A stretch of 64,000 nucleotides of DNA from Glycine soja (lineage: Eukaryota > Streptophyta > Magnoliopsida > Fabales > Fabaceae), in assembly GCF_004193775.1 (NCBI RefSeq), contig NC_041004.1, forward strand, positions 1,302,001 to 1,366,000. Reading direction: 5' to 3'. Under the pieces are notes generated by a model. The model ran no database searches. It had not been told where the DNA came from and saw nothing but the letters and a program-made list of their open reading frames with translations. Position 1 is the first letter of the stretch. Each line of letters starts with the position of its first letter. This document shows, one piece after another, positions 47,525 to 59,691 of the stretch. The position numbers were made by a program, and so were the translations under genes.

Positions 47525-50471
47525 ATGGACAGTTCATCCAACTTTGATGACAACTCTGATGTGGGGTACCAACCTTCACCTTCTTCTGTGGATCAAAATG
47601 ATCATTCAATCACCGAAACCGTTGGATACTCCCCTTTATTAAGTGGCGAATCTTTCGCGTATTGCCGGTCTAATTCGGAGGTCTCTAACTTCTCTGAGCC
47701 AATTGATGACAATAGCTTTGCAAGTGATCAACCTTCACCTTCTCTATGGACAACAATGAAACATGGAGCTAGCCAAGCTTCTCTTTCAAGATTAGGAATG
47801 AAGCAGCACAGAAACTCACTGGATGAGAAATCTGATGACCTTGACCTCCTAGAGACAGGTTGGTTTGCACTCACAGCTAGTGAATTTTTCCTAGGCCTAA
47901 ATATGTTTAAAGTCACTGATAAATGTTTATGTTGTTTTGAGTTCTTGTGACATTAAAACTTTTATTTTGAGTCTCTATCAGCAGAAAATTTATTAGGGTG
48001 TGCTGCTAGATAATTTGTTAGGGTGTATTTGATTTGTATTTTTATTTTTTGAAAATTGTTTTCATTTTCAAAAGATTATAGAATTTTAAAAACATGTTTG
48101 ATTTGATTTTTTGTTTTCTGCTTTCAAGAAATAAAAACATTGAAAATGCGTTTTCAAAAGGAAATATATTTTTAGATTTGCTTAAAATTACATTCTTTGT
48201 CTGTTTTCATTTTACCAAAATAAGGTTCCTAGTTTCAACTGAAAACACTGAAAATGAGATTTTATTATTTTCAGTTGTTGGTTCGTTTGAGAAAATATTT
48301 TCACTGAAAATGTTTTCAAAAATCCAACCAAACCCATTTTCATCACCATTTTCTATTTCAAATGAAAATAAAAATAGAAAAAAGTCAAACCAAACACCCC
48401 CTTACGGATCCAGAATAAAATTCAGACATTTATGATAGACCTTAAACATATTTAAACTTTTTTCCTATGCGAAAAAGTGCAATTATATAGAAATTAAATC
48501 AATTTTGTGGGGTATTTATAGAGCTTGATATGATGAGGGAAAGATTTGCAAAGCTTCTACTGGGGGAAGACATGTCTGGTGGTGGGAAAGGTGTCTGCAC
48601 TGCAGTTACAGTATCAAATTCAATTACCAATCTCTATGGTAATTTTTTTTTAATAGTAGCAATAGCATAAGATATGGCTATGGTTTAACTTATTTGAATA
48701 GGGAATTTGCAGCAACTGCTTTTGGACAAAATTTAAAGTTGGAGCCTCTCAAGCCTGAGAAGAAGGCTATGTGGAAAAGAGAAATGAATTGTCTTCTATC
48801 TGTGTGTGATTACATAGTAGAATTTGCCCCAACTGCACAATATTTAGAAGATGGCACAATTGTGGAGGTGAACTATTTCTAAACCCTTTAATTAATTATA
48901 AGGATAATGAAGATTGTTGTGCATCTCATAATATGTCTAATTAATATGTTATCTGATGGTGTCTATTAGATGATGTCAAGCAGACCAAGATCAGATGTTT
49001 ACATCAACCTCCCAGCTTTGCAGAAGCTTGACACAATGCTCATAGTATGACAAACTTCAAAATGCTTCTTGTTTGTGACAACTCTGTTTTCTTCCAAGGA
49101 TTTTGTGCCTTAACAATTTTTTTGTTTTTATTTTACAGGAAATATTGGATAGTTTCAAGGATACTGAATTTTGGTACGCGGAGCAAGGGAGCATATCGGG
49201 GAATTCAACTCGGTCACGTGGAGGCTCATTTCGAAGGATTGTTCAGAGGAAAGATGAAAAGTGGTGGCTGCCAGTTCCTTGTGTTCACCCTGGAGGCCTC
49301 TCTGATAAGTCAAGGAAGCACTTGAATGAGAAAAGAGACTGTGCTAATCAAATTCATAAAGCAGCAATGGCAATAAATAGCAGTGTTCTTGCAGAGATGG
49401 ATATCCCAGAAACATATATGTCTAATCTTCCCAAGGTTAGTCCTTATATCCAATTGTTATTAAAGACTGTTTTGATATGTGATTCAGGATTCCACTAAGT
49501 TGCCATAGGGCAAGGTAGTTGTAGCTGAGTCTTGTACAGAAAAGGATGATATAATTTCATTGAATCATATATGATGCTAGAAAATGTAAATTCAATGAAA
49601 TCCTCTATTAGTCTTATGCTTATTTCCTTGAAATTAATCACAAAAGGAATTACTTTTGCCTCGAACGTAATTTTGCAACTGCAAACCAAACATGCTCTAA
49701 GTGTTTTACATGAAAGTAAAACCAAGAGTGGTCATCACTCATCACTACAAACAATTTGGTTGCATAGAACACATTGAGTAGTATGTTTTCATGTTTTCTA
49801 AAATTTTATCTGACTTATTTTTCTCTTTTTTTTAACTTTAGAGTGGAAGAACAAGTCTTGGGGACACAATTTACCGCTATATGTATTCTACAGACAAGTT
49901 CTCACCAGATCACCTTCTTGATTGTCTCAAAATAAGTTCTGAACACGAAGCACTTGAGCTGGCAGATAAGGTTGAGTCTTCGATGTTCACTTGGAGGCGA
50001 AAAGCTTGTCTGAGCCATTCAAAAACATCATGGAACAAAGTTAAGGATCTCATGGTGGACACAGACCGAAGTGACAAAAACTACATCTTAGCTGAGAGAG
50101 CTGAGACTTTGTTGTTTTGCTTGAAGCAAAGATATCCTGAACTTTCACAAACATCATTGGACACATGCAAGATTCAATACAATCGGGTAAGTTTAACCTA
50201 GCCGGTTACGATTTCATAGCAAGTTGAAAAATAACTTACAAATGAACCACATTTTAGGACACCATGATATGGATATCTACTGTAGAAACTAGCAAATATC
50301 TAGATTGTGAACTCATGAGGAACTAAAAATGAATATTATATTCTGCAGGATGTAGGAAAAGCGATATTAGAAAGCTACTCAAGAGTATTAGAAGGCTTAG
50401 CATTCAACATTGTAGCTTGGATTGAAGATGTTCTTCATGCAGATAAATCAATGAGGAACCAAAATGTATAG
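47525..50471 (+). CDS. ROPGEF: Rop guanine nucleotide exchange factor (PRONE domain)
   Basis: Seven exons (47525-47858, 48522-48638, 48713-48867, 48970-49044, 49139-49435, 49842-50186, 50349-50471) keep frame and encode 481 residues. Residues 1-110 are a Ser/Asp-rich variable region. The PRONE domain runs from about 112 ([20 protein letters not shown]) to near 470 ([15 protein letters not shown]). Family hallmarks include [10 protein letters not shown] with [18 protein letters not shown] at 268-276, and [16 protein letters not shown] proteins activate plant ROP/RAC small GTPases at the plasma membrane, often downstream of receptor-like kinases. The tail after PRONE is only about ten residues, so any C-terminal regulatory region of the kind seen in some RopGEFs is nearly absent. 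Intron 1 contains a MITE. Confidence 0.95.
48018..48404. mobile_element. hAT-like MITE in RopGEF intron 1
   Basis: The left end TTAGGGTGTATTTGATTTG and the right end (reverse complement TAAGGGGGTGTTTGGTTTG) form an imperfect terminal inverted repeat of the widespread GTGTTTGGTTTG type. The body is rich in GTTTTCATTTTC and its inverse. A 113-codon open frame inside it is incidental. Confidence 0.7.
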
Positions 50472-51720
50472 AAATCACAACTGGGTTGTACATTAACACT
50501 GGTGCTCTTCCATTCAGCATTTTTTTAAGCTGTAGCTGTAGGAGAAGTTGATAGATATGTTTGTACTTTGTATTGAAAGCCGTTCACTTGCATCTGTATG
50601 ACAAGTAGTTGGATAAGCATAATATATATAATCTTATATTCAGAAAAACTGAAAAACTAAGAGTTCATATCAGTGTAATTGCCTGATTTTGAATCTTGCT
50701 GATTCTCTATCAGAAGTGGGAGGAATTGATGTTATACACAATAGTATTAAATAAGTGTACATCTTTCATTGACCATTGTGCTATAAGCTTGACAACTAAC
50801 ACAACACGTTTTGAAGGTTCACACTTCACAAATATCATTTCCATCCATAAAAAAAAAAAAAATTGAACCTCAAAGGGACAAGAAGAAAAAAAAATCAGAC
50901 CAAATAGTTCTACGTTCTATGATTAATTCATCCAAAGCCTAAAAAACGACACAGTAAAGCACCCTAAATGACAGTGGCAATGTTAACTTTGAACCAAGGT
51001 TTTGGAAATCAGTTCCCAACCACAATTACAGCTGCAACATCAAAGTTTCTGAAGTGTCTGCGACTGCATCATGCCATCAATCACATTTATCCTCAATTTT
51101 TTTTTAATAATATCAAGGATTAGGCGAAAGTGCGACCATAATTTAAAACCTTGCTTTGGACTAAAAATAGTTAAAATACGCAAACCTCATTGTTGATTGC
51201 CCTTACAAATTATAAGCTAGTTAAACTAAGACAATGAAAGTTAACTTACAATTACTAGAACATTAGAACATGGCCTAATAATATATATCACCTCAACGTT
51301 GTTACGAGTGTGTTGCATGATATTCGCTTTGGATGGCAAAGAAAATAAAAGCAAAAACCTTGACTGGAGGAAAATGATAGTTAAAGACAGAAATCATAAG
51401 ACAAGTTATTGGTATCTGGTGTCAAAATAAAAATAATAATAATAAAATTACAATTGCTATTTTTTTATGTTTCTGATACCAAGCAGCATAAATGATTTGT
51501 CGCTTGTTAACTTTGTTGTTTATACCTTATCATCATACTCGACAACAATGTGGCATTATTTCACCATATCATGATCAATGTCCGAAAACTCTATAAGAGT
51601 TTTTTTTTTTTTTTTGCCCTTGTAATTAATTATCTCCTTTTTAAGTTTTACTCCTTATACTAGAAAATTGTAAATTTTAATCCATTTTTTCGTGATAGTT
51701 TATCATGGTCAAGAAATAAT
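50472..51720. other. RopGEF 3' side and gene-free spacer
   Basis: Begins with the presumed RopGEF 3' UTR (to about 50640). No gene follows. One MITE of the family also seen at 34097-34200 lies at 50995-51160. Confidence 0.5.
50995..51160. mobile_element. MITE related to the one in the remorin pseudogene
   Basis: Starts CCAAGGTTTTGGAAAT and ends GTGCGACCATAATTTAAAAC-CTTG, with a GCTGCAAC / TGCGACTGCA interior. The terminal inverted repeat AAGGTTTT/AAAACCTT and the GCGAC motif match the element at 34097-34200. Confidence 0.55.
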
Positions 51721-53284
51721 ACTTTAGCTAATTTTTCTTGACCTTGTATCTTTTTGGCTTTTTATTGAGAGTGTTATCGGTCGAATTAGATAATTAATCT
51801 CCCACGAGGTATAAAAGTTATGGAAAAAGTTTTTTTTTTCTGAATAGTTATGGAAATTTTTTTACTTCACTTAATAGAATCTTTTTTATATACAAAATTA
51901 TGAATTGAACTTTAATTATCATGTTTAACGGAATTAACTATCTATCTATTATTTGCATTGAGATTTGTTGGTTTCTTTATACAAAAGCCTATTGGCTTGT
52001 TTTTTTGTGCGGTATACTAGATTTTTTTTAATAGAAACTAGATTTTTTTTATAGTAATACTAGATTTGATTTTTTAAGAGTTTATGTGGAAACTTTCTAT
52101 TAATAGAAATTAAAAACAATACATTTTCTTATAAAATAAAAAAGTAATTATGTCTTCAAGTTTTTTTATTGGTGAGATTATGTCTTCAAGTTAATCTAAA
52201 CTTGCATAGTTGCATGTAAAAAAGAATTAATACATATATGAGTAACTAAACTTTGAATATAAAAATGTTACATTACATGCATGCTATGAATATATCTTTT
52301 TACCTTTAAAAAATGAATATATCTTTTAATGTGACAAGGATTGTTACTCAAAAGAGAGATTGGGAATAAACTACAAATGCACGAAAGAGAGTTTAAAATA
52401 TCATACAATAAAAATTTATTAATATAGTACTTAGGCCTAATTATATTATTGATTAGTTTAATACTTATGCCTCATTATATTATTTATCTATGACTAATGT
52501 TCATGCTCAACGATCACACGAAGTCCCGAAGCTAGTTCAGAGTTCAAGAAACAATGGTGATTTCTCTTATGTGTAACTTAGCATATAATTAATGGTGCCA
52601 CATCTATTTTATTGAATGTAATTGGTCCCAAAGAAAATATGTCTACTTGCCTTAAATCAAATAATTCATAACTCCTCAAGCATTGAAACTTGCTTGGTTA
52701 GACCATAATCAATTGATCTATGGGCGCTATGATAAGTGACTCTACCTAGTCGAATGGTTCGTAACCCTCCAAACAATGATGAGTCTTAACAACATGTGTG
52801 TTTTATTGTTAGTCTACTTGGTCAAACAATCCACAATAAGTTGAATGATGCACATCTTTCAAGTGTTAAGCCTAAAAAACATGTGTAATTTATTATGAAC
52901 TTACTTGGTCAAATGGTTTACAACCCCTCAAGCCTTGAGCCTAAAGGCATAAGGGCTTTATTGTTGGCCTTCTTGGCCTCACAACCAAGCTGAAAAATCC
53001 ATCCCTCAAAGCATTGAGTCTGAAAGGTGTGAGTGCTTTATGGCAAGCTTACCAAGTCAAATGATCCACAATCCTTAATCCTTAGCCGGAAAGGTGTGAG
53101 TGTTTTATGGTTGACCTGACCAAACAATTTACTTGTAAGAATTTTTCTTTCTTTTTACTAACTTTTTATAAACCATTCAAAATAATTTAAAAGTGTCAAT
53201 AAATTGTTATGTAACTGAGGAAGATTTTGTACGTTGTAAAGTGCTTTCAAATCTAAGCAAAAGGAAAATAACTTAAAAGATAAT
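51721..53284 (+). repeat. Segmental direct repeat, copy 2 (right of RopGEF)
   Basis: Direct, diverged copy of 43596-46055, including the shared start, the VATCGGTCGAAT block and the tandem array. It ends just where a MITE begins (53284). Together the two copies bracket the RopGEF gene. Confidence 0.75.
52665..53125. repeat. Degenerate tandem array, about 72-bp unit (array 2)
   Basis: Repeats of the CCCTCAAGC-TTGAGCCTAAAGGCAT type followed by TTTATGGTTGACC occur near 52675, 52764, 52856, 52926, 53003 and 53074. Same family as 44540-44990. Confidence 0.75.
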
Positions 53285-53850
53285 ACTCCATTTGTTCTAA
53301 AATCTAACCAAGTGATTAATTGAATAATTATATTAGTAATTAAAGCAATAAATGTACTTCATCATGTGTTTATCAGTATTCCAATTTAAACATGAATTAG
53401 GGTTTTAAAAATTGCTACATTTATAAGAAAATTGCTATGTAACATGAAAAATTGACTCGAATTATTAGAAATGATGTAATTAACACACATGAAATTGTTT
53501 TCTTTTTTGAAAATGACATAGCACACGAATTTAAATGTTTTTTTCTAGAAAAGAAAAAAAAAACAGTAGTATTATATAACTATGATGACAATGAGGTAGT
53601 AAAATATAGATACTAGTAACCTTCCATCACCAACATGTTAGATTAAATTCCTCCATATATGCATATAAGCAGCAATCTTTCCATCTCATTATAATTATGA
53701 TGTAATAAAAAATGTATTTCTAAAATAATTATCATTTTAATTTTTTAATATAATATTTATTATTTTTTTCACTTATAACTCTTATAATATTAATGGTGGA
53801 TAACAAAATTTATAAATGAATTAATGATAACAAAATTATTATTCTCTTTC

Positions 53851-53893
<43 letters not shown>

Positions 53894-53936
53894 TGTGTAA
53901 AAATAACTTAGAAATTATTTTGGAACATAGGGAGTA
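53284..53936. mobile_element. Stowaway/Mariner-like MITE
   Basis: The left end TACTCCATTTGTTCTAAAAT and the right end (reverse complement TACTCCCTATGTTCCAAAAT) form the classical TIR of this class with TA ends. A (ATT)n tract at 53853-53893 lies inside. Another left-type end, TATTCCCTCCATTTCG, appears near 54164 without a partner I could find. Confidence 0.65.
53853..53893. repeat. (ATT)n microsatellite
   Basis: About 13 consecutive ATT units. Confidence 0.9.
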
Positions 53937-55180
53937 TTTGTTAAGCAGTATCTATAGATTTTATGAATATTCAGACATATTTATGGATATTTAGATAAAT
54001 AAAAAATAATAAATTATTTTGAATTGTATATTAAAACTATAAATAAGTTTATGTATTTTTTTATAAAACTATTTTTTTAAAATTCAGCAAAAAATGGATT
54101 TTTTTTACACATTTTGAAACAATTTTTGGTTTGTAGGTTAGTTTTTATGGTAACTTACTTTATATTCCCTCCATTTCGTATTGATTGTCACTTTATCGTT
54201 TTTTTTTTTCATATTGATTAACGTTTTTAGTTTTCAATGAAATATTAAAAAAATTATCCTGATTTTTCCTTGACACCTCCAACTTTAATTAAGTGATTAT
54301 TTAATAATTTTTTACTACATAAAAGTTTATATTTTTTTATCCGACATGAAAGTTTAAGTTTATATAACATCCTTTATTTAAGTAAAATATTTAAATTCCT
54401 TCTAAAAAAATGTAGAATATTTAAATTAAGAATAAAAATTAAACTCTGAATCAATAAAAATTAAGAAATTTTTAGTTGTTTATCCCACTAGTAGTCACCG
54501 AATTGGGCTACTTATGCACCTAGCACAGAGAGGGAGAAGTGGAATTTATTGTTGGGTTTGAAGAAAAAATGTGGCTATCTTGTTACTGCTGAAGAAACAA
54601 AAGATTTGGAAGATTTTGACTATATTGCCTTCATTAATTTATGATGAGATAAAAAAACTAATTGTATTGGGCAATTTAATGAAAGTCAATAATAGTTTGA
54701 TTTTAAATTAAAATATTTCGAAGTTTTAAGTCAAATATACTTAAAAATTTAAGGAAGACATGTAGTGATAATGACAAGACTTCTAATTTCAAGTTGGGTT
54801 CATTGAGTAGAAGCCCAAAGTTTGCATCACAGTATCCAGTCTCAATCCAATTTAATGTCTTACCTTCTTTTAAAAAAATACAACTTTTTTTTAACCTTTG
54901 TATTAATAATAAAACTTTTTAAAGTTAATCTAATTACACACACAAAAAAAATGATACAACTAAAACCCAATGAAGATTCGTGAACATAAAAATAGTTTGG
55001 TGAAAAGTTATTAGAGAAAGATGGATTTTATTCATAAAGACTTATAATGTGGTGAAAATGATTGATTCTTTGTTTCTACATCTTTGAAAATTGCATTAAA
55101 GTTTTTCCAAAAACTGTATCAATATTTTATATATTTTTTCTTTCCTGGAAAACAAACAGAAAAAGAACAAGAAACGAAAA
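53937..55180. other. Gene-free AT-rich spacer
   Basis: No gene seen; includes an orphan MITE-like end near 54164. Confidence 0.5.
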
Positions 55181-55447
55181 CTAAAACAGAGGCAAAGTGG
55201 CATCTACATCAGCAGCAATGTAATGAGGAGGATCCTCCAAGACTAGCCCTTGCTGCACACGCCGCAACGCATCCTTGGCAACAGTATTCTGGCCTCGTAG
55301 AATATGTCTAAATGAAGCCAAAGCCTTGTAATATCCAGAACAATAGATGCATATGCATGATCCTTGAACCCAGCTTTGGAGATCAATATGACAGCTTCTG
55401 CAGAACCAGTTTCCATAATAATGTGAGTCTGAACTGTTTGAGTTCAA
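55181..55447 (-). pseudogene. Retroelement RNase H C-terminal fragment
   Basis: The minus-strand frame contains ASFRHILRGQNTVAKDALRR followed by GLVLEDPPHYIAADVDATL. This is the usual end of the RNase H domain of plant non-LTR retrotransposons (pattern F-xH-x-R-x-xN-x-VA-x-xL, then W/L-x-xPP). The upstream part of the domain is missing or degraded. It lies about 270 bases before the ADAT1 start codon, on the other strand. Confidence 0.65.
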
Positions 55448-55720
55448 ATTTAAAGTGAAATCTCATGTGGGTAGAAAGAAAAATTAAGTTACAAACTTTA
55501 AGAATAAATTTGTCATTAGAAGTAATTTGTATTATTTCAATTTTAAAACTAAATTCAAAATAATAATATATTTCAATTTTTTTATTATTTTATATTTTAT
55601 TTTATTTTATTAATAAAAAAAGGTCTAAACTAAAGTGTTGGGGGCTTGGGGTTTTCTTCTCTGAACTAGTCACTACTCACTACACACAGTTCAGGGTCAC
55701 AGGGTTGCTGAACCTCAACC

Positions 55721-57643
55721 ATGTTCATGGCGTCTTCAGTTTCATCTTCTGAGGAAAGTAATTGGGGCAAAAGGGTATCCGAAAAGGTTCTTTCTTTCTA
55801 CACTTCTCTTCCCAAAAAGGGCAAACCTCAAGGCCGTGAAGTCACTGTTTTGGCCTCTTTCCTTCTCTCTTCTCCTTCCAATGGTTCTCTTCTTCCTCTT
55901 TCGATCACAACAACAATTACCCATTAACGAAATTTCACCTTTTTTCTTCTTATTTTTCTCAAAAAAATCTTCAGATTAATGAATTCACTTATTCATTCAT
56001 TTATTTATTTTTCCATTAAGATTTGAAGGTGGTTGCAATGGGAACGGGGACAAAGTGCCTTGGACGTTCTCTCTTGCGAACTTGTGGTGATGTTGTTCAT
56101 GATTCCCATGCTGAAGTCATTGCTCGAAGAGCCTTGATAAGGTTTCATTCCTATCTTTTTGAAATTGCCATGTTTAATCTTTTTTAATGAGCTTTTTACA
56201 TTTTGTATCATGATTATACAATAGTTTATATCCATAAGATGTGCCAATTTTGAATGTTGATAGTGTATATTTGTCATTGTTTCATGTTCATGTTCATTGA
56301 TATATGCTAGGCTTAAATATGTTTTTGGTCCATTTTTTCACTTTTGGTTCTTGTAAGTTCATTTTTTTAATTTTAGTCCTTGTAAATTTGTGCATTTTCA
56401 ATTTTGATTCCTATAAGATATTTTGCTCATTTTTAGCCCATCAAAGTTTGCATTTTTCCAATTTTGATCTTTATGAGTGCGAACTTATGGAGACTATAAA
56501 TGAAAAAAGTAGAAACTTGCATGGACCAAAAACACATTTAAGCCTATATGTTATTACATGTGTTTTACTTAAACTTTTGTAAAATTGTAATGTAGAGTAT
56601 GATCACTCTTTGTGATGAATTCATGTAAGGATAAAACTTATATACAATTCCTTTTTGTATTATTCTCCAATTGGAGTTTACATCGTTAATATGTGTAATA
56701 TATGTTTGCATTAAAGAATTATGTAGATTAATGAGGTGAAACTCTAATTCTGATTGGAGAATAGTACAAATAGCTCCCATCGAACTATATATAAGTTTTG
56801 TCCTTAATATAATATCTTGATATGTGAGGAGATGTTGTTTCATTTGTTTCTATTCACACCAGGTTCTTCTATACACAGATTCAACATCTTACCGGTAGTA
56901 AGCATGCACCTAGCAATGGAGGGAAACGGTTCAAACTTGATGATGGCAACTCGCCATTTGAGTTGGATCCAGGGTGTCTTAATAAAGAGAAATATAGCTT
57001 GAAAAAAGATTGGAAATTACATATGTACATATCCCAGTTACCGTGTAATTTATTTCTTTCTCCCATTTACTCTCTTTAGTCATCAAAGATTTTCATTTAG
57101 TTGTCACTGCATGTGGGTTAGGTTCAAAGGTAACTGCCTTTTGCGTTCCATTTTGTAGGTGGAGATGCTTCACTGAGCTGGCATGTCTCTCCTTTGGAAA
57201 CTGCGGTTTTAGGAGAAAGTGATTCAACTTCACCTTTGGGTAAGCTATTCAATTCCATGGTTAAGTTTTACAACATTTTATATAGTATAAATTATAAAAT
57301 GGCTAAGGTCTAGAGGAACCTTTAACAGATGTGATTAAGAAAACATTCAAAAAACTAAGATTGGGTGAATTATTTCCTTCTATAATTCAATGATTGTACT
57401 TTGACTGCAATTCTTATCAAATTTGATGTATAGTATTTATTTATTTATATATTTGATGGATATTTACCATTGAAAGATTGGCTGTTGTTTATTTTGGTCT
57501 GAGGAGAAATACTTTTGCCATTAATTCCAGGTAATGGATTAAAACAAAAGGGGATGGTCCAGAGGAAGCCCAGTCGTGGTGATACAACCCTGTCAGTTAG
57601 TTGCTCTGACAAGATAGCTCGTTGGAGGCAAATTTACTGTTGA
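55721..57643 (+). CDS. TAD1: tRNA-specific adenosine deaminase (ADAT1/TAD1), truncated or interrupted
   Basis: Five exons (55721-55883, 56021-56141, 56863-57044, 57159-57239, 57531-57643) give 219 residues before a TGA. ATGs at 55721 and 55727 are both possible starts. The A-to-I editase deaminase fold is evident: [11 protein letters not shown], then the zinc/catalytic HAE at 84-86 in [16 protein letters not shown], then PCGD with the zinc Cys156, and SCSDKIARW with the third zinc ligand Cys207. ADAT1 edits A37 to inosine in tRNA-Ala. Family members go on for another 150-200 residues after KIARW; here the frame continues five unrelated residues and stops, and the inverted-repeat block starts within about 50-100 bases. 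Either the gene is broken by the insertion, or the last exon ends at KIARW by an unusual splice site (no GT there; a weak GC donor AG-GCAAAT exists at 57627) and the rest lies beyond the window. Confidence 0.87.
56310..56544. mobile_element. Legume-type MITE in ADAT1 intron 2
   Basis: The 23-bp terminal inverted repeat GGCTTAAATATGTTTTTGGT-CCA has one mismatch between the ends, and TA flanks both sides (56308-56309, 56545-56546). The body repeats GTCC/TTTTAGTCCTTGTAA-like units. Elements with this terminus are abundant in legume genomes, which supports the organism assignment. Confidence 0.8.
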
Positions 57644-57699
57644 GGGTTACTTTTAAAAACTAATTACAAAAGAGGGTCTGTTTTTAAACTTTTTACAAG

Positions 57700-58015
57700 G
57701 GGGTCTGTTCCTCCATGGATGTCGCCAGAAGAACTGGCGAGAAGCTTGTACCGCCATCAGCAGTGGCGAGAAAGCTGCTGACATGGCTGGGTGCCGCCAT
57801 TGTTACGGGCGAGATGCAGTCCAGGTGGAAGGATGCCGCCATTGTTATGGGCGAGACGCGTCCACGTAGGAACCGCCATTGCTGCTGGCGAGAACCATGC
57901 TGACTTGGCACCCCGTGAGCAGGTCTCGCCTGTCCCATTGGCGAGATAGGTTGTGCCCAACTGCAGGGGTGCATGAGTTCAGTGTTGCAGGGGTGCAGGG
58001 GTGCAGGGGGTAGGT
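57700..58015. repeat. GC-rich block of degenerate repeats with GGCGAGA core
   Basis: CTGGCGAGAA, GTGGCGAGAA, GGGCGAGATG, GGGCGAGACG, CTGGCGAGAA and TTGGCGAGAT recur at roughly 40-50 base steps, several preceded by CCGCCATTGTTA or CCGCCATTGCTG. Near 57965-58010 a GCAGGGGT unit is also repeated. The composition contrasts sharply with the AT-rich surroundings. The right arm reaches the beginning of this block at the window end. Confidence 0.8.
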
Positions 58016-58748
58016 TTCAGGCTAGGGCTTGCATGCTGCTGCAGTGTTTTTAAACGTTGCTTTTCGAACGTTAGGTGTTGAATGTTGGGCATTTTTTCCT
58101 ATAAAAAAAATCTTCATAATAACTTGAACTTACATTTCAAACTTACAGCTGCTCCTCCCCGAAATTGCTGAGCTTCTCCTCCTCCAGTGCTATCCTTTGC
58201 TTTCTTCTTCAATTTTTCGTGTACTCCTTCTCCTCCGTAATTACTGGTAAGTATTTTTTAATTAAATAATATTTATGTATTATGTTCTTAATATTATAAA
58301 AAGATTAAGTTAGTTAGTATTAATAGGTATTTCAAGATTAGGTTAGTTAGTTTTAATATGTATTCTATTGTTAATTTTTATGTATTAATAGGTATTTGAA
58401 GGTTAGGTTAATTAGCATGAAAATATTATTTGGTTAGTTAGTATGAAAATATTATTTGATTATTGTATATATTCTGAGATATTATATGTGTTGTATATGT
58501 ATGATATTTTAGTTAGACATATTAGCTTTAGTTAGGCACATAATATTAGTTTTTGTAATATTAGACACAAGTTAATATTAGTTTTCGGTATATATATCTA
58601 AAATTTAGGCACGTAAATTTTGAGCTTTTGTAATATTAGGCTAAATAATTTTGAGCTTTTATAATAATATTAAGCTAAACAATTTTGAGTTTTAAATAAA
58701 TGAGTTGATAAGTTATATTATTTGATTTAATTATTTTTAGTTTGAATT

Positions 58749-58814
<66 letters not shown>

Positions 58815-59182
58815 GGGTAGTTTACGTTAGTATATGGTAGGTTTTATTTTTAGTTTGTAGGTTAATATTTTTTGTTTTACGGAATTTACGTTATTAAATA
58901 TAAATATATATTATGAGATATTATATGTGTTATACATGTATGATATTTTAGTTAGACATATTAGCTTTAATTAGGCACACTTAATATTAGTTTTTGTAAT
59001 ATTAGACACAAGTTAATATTAGCTTTAGGTATATATACCTAAAATTTAGACACGTAAATTTTGAGCTTTGTTAATATTAGGCTAAATAATTTTTAGGTTT
59101 TGTAATAATATTAGGCTAAATAATTTTGAGTTTTAAATAAATGAATTGATTAGTTATATTATTTGATTTAGTTATTTTTAGT

Positions 59183-59221
<39 letters not shown>

Positions 59222-59691
59222 ATGGTAGTTTACGTTAGTACATGGTAGGTTTTATTTTTTGTTTGTAGATTAATATTCTTTGTTTTAGGAAATTTACGTT
59301 ATTAAATATATGATGCATTGTACATTATTATTATTTTTGTATATATATTGTTTAAATAATTTTTGGCATTTCAATATTTGTTTGTATTTTAATTTATTTG
59401 TTAGTCCATATTTTATTGAATTATTTATTTGTTAATTGAAGAATATATTATGTTAATTATTTAAATTTGTGTGTGCATGTATTTAAAATTATTTGTAGAA
59501 TATATTTAAATTTTATTATTTGTATAATATATTTTGTTATGAAATAATAATATTTTGTTATTTATTTAAATTTGTATAATATATATTTAATAACGTTTTT
59601 ATAAATGTGCGTAGTTTAATTTATATTATCTACAAATAATATATAAATTGATTTGTAAATTTATTGTATTATATTTTATTTTGCAGTAGTA
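58016..59691. other. AT-rich region inside the left arm, probable 5'-UTR intron of the PMD gene
   Basis: A donor-like site near 58249 (CTG-GTAAGT) and an acceptor just before the ATG (TTGCAG at 59681-59686) suggest a spliced leader. The region carries a tandem duplication (58480-59310) and TA tracts at 58754-58812 and 59188-59218. Confidence 0.4.
58480..59310. repeat. Tandem duplication of about 420 bp inside the left arm
   Basis: Two units share TGATATTTTAGTTAGACATA, TAATATTAGTTTTTGTAATA, AGACACAAGTTAATATTAG, a TA tract, and TTTACGTTAGTA. The second unit begins at about 58909. The right arm has the same two units (about 62760-63600), so this duplication is older than the inverted duplication. 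Confidence 0.8.

Noticed and set aside
48094..48435. 113-codon frame in RopGEF intron 1
   Set aside because: It lies in a MITE with terminal inverted repeats.
57640..57760. Left end of the PMD block read as an LTR
   Set aside because: TGTTGAGGG at 57638 begins like an LTR, but no matching end, primer-binding site or polypurine tract was found in the window.
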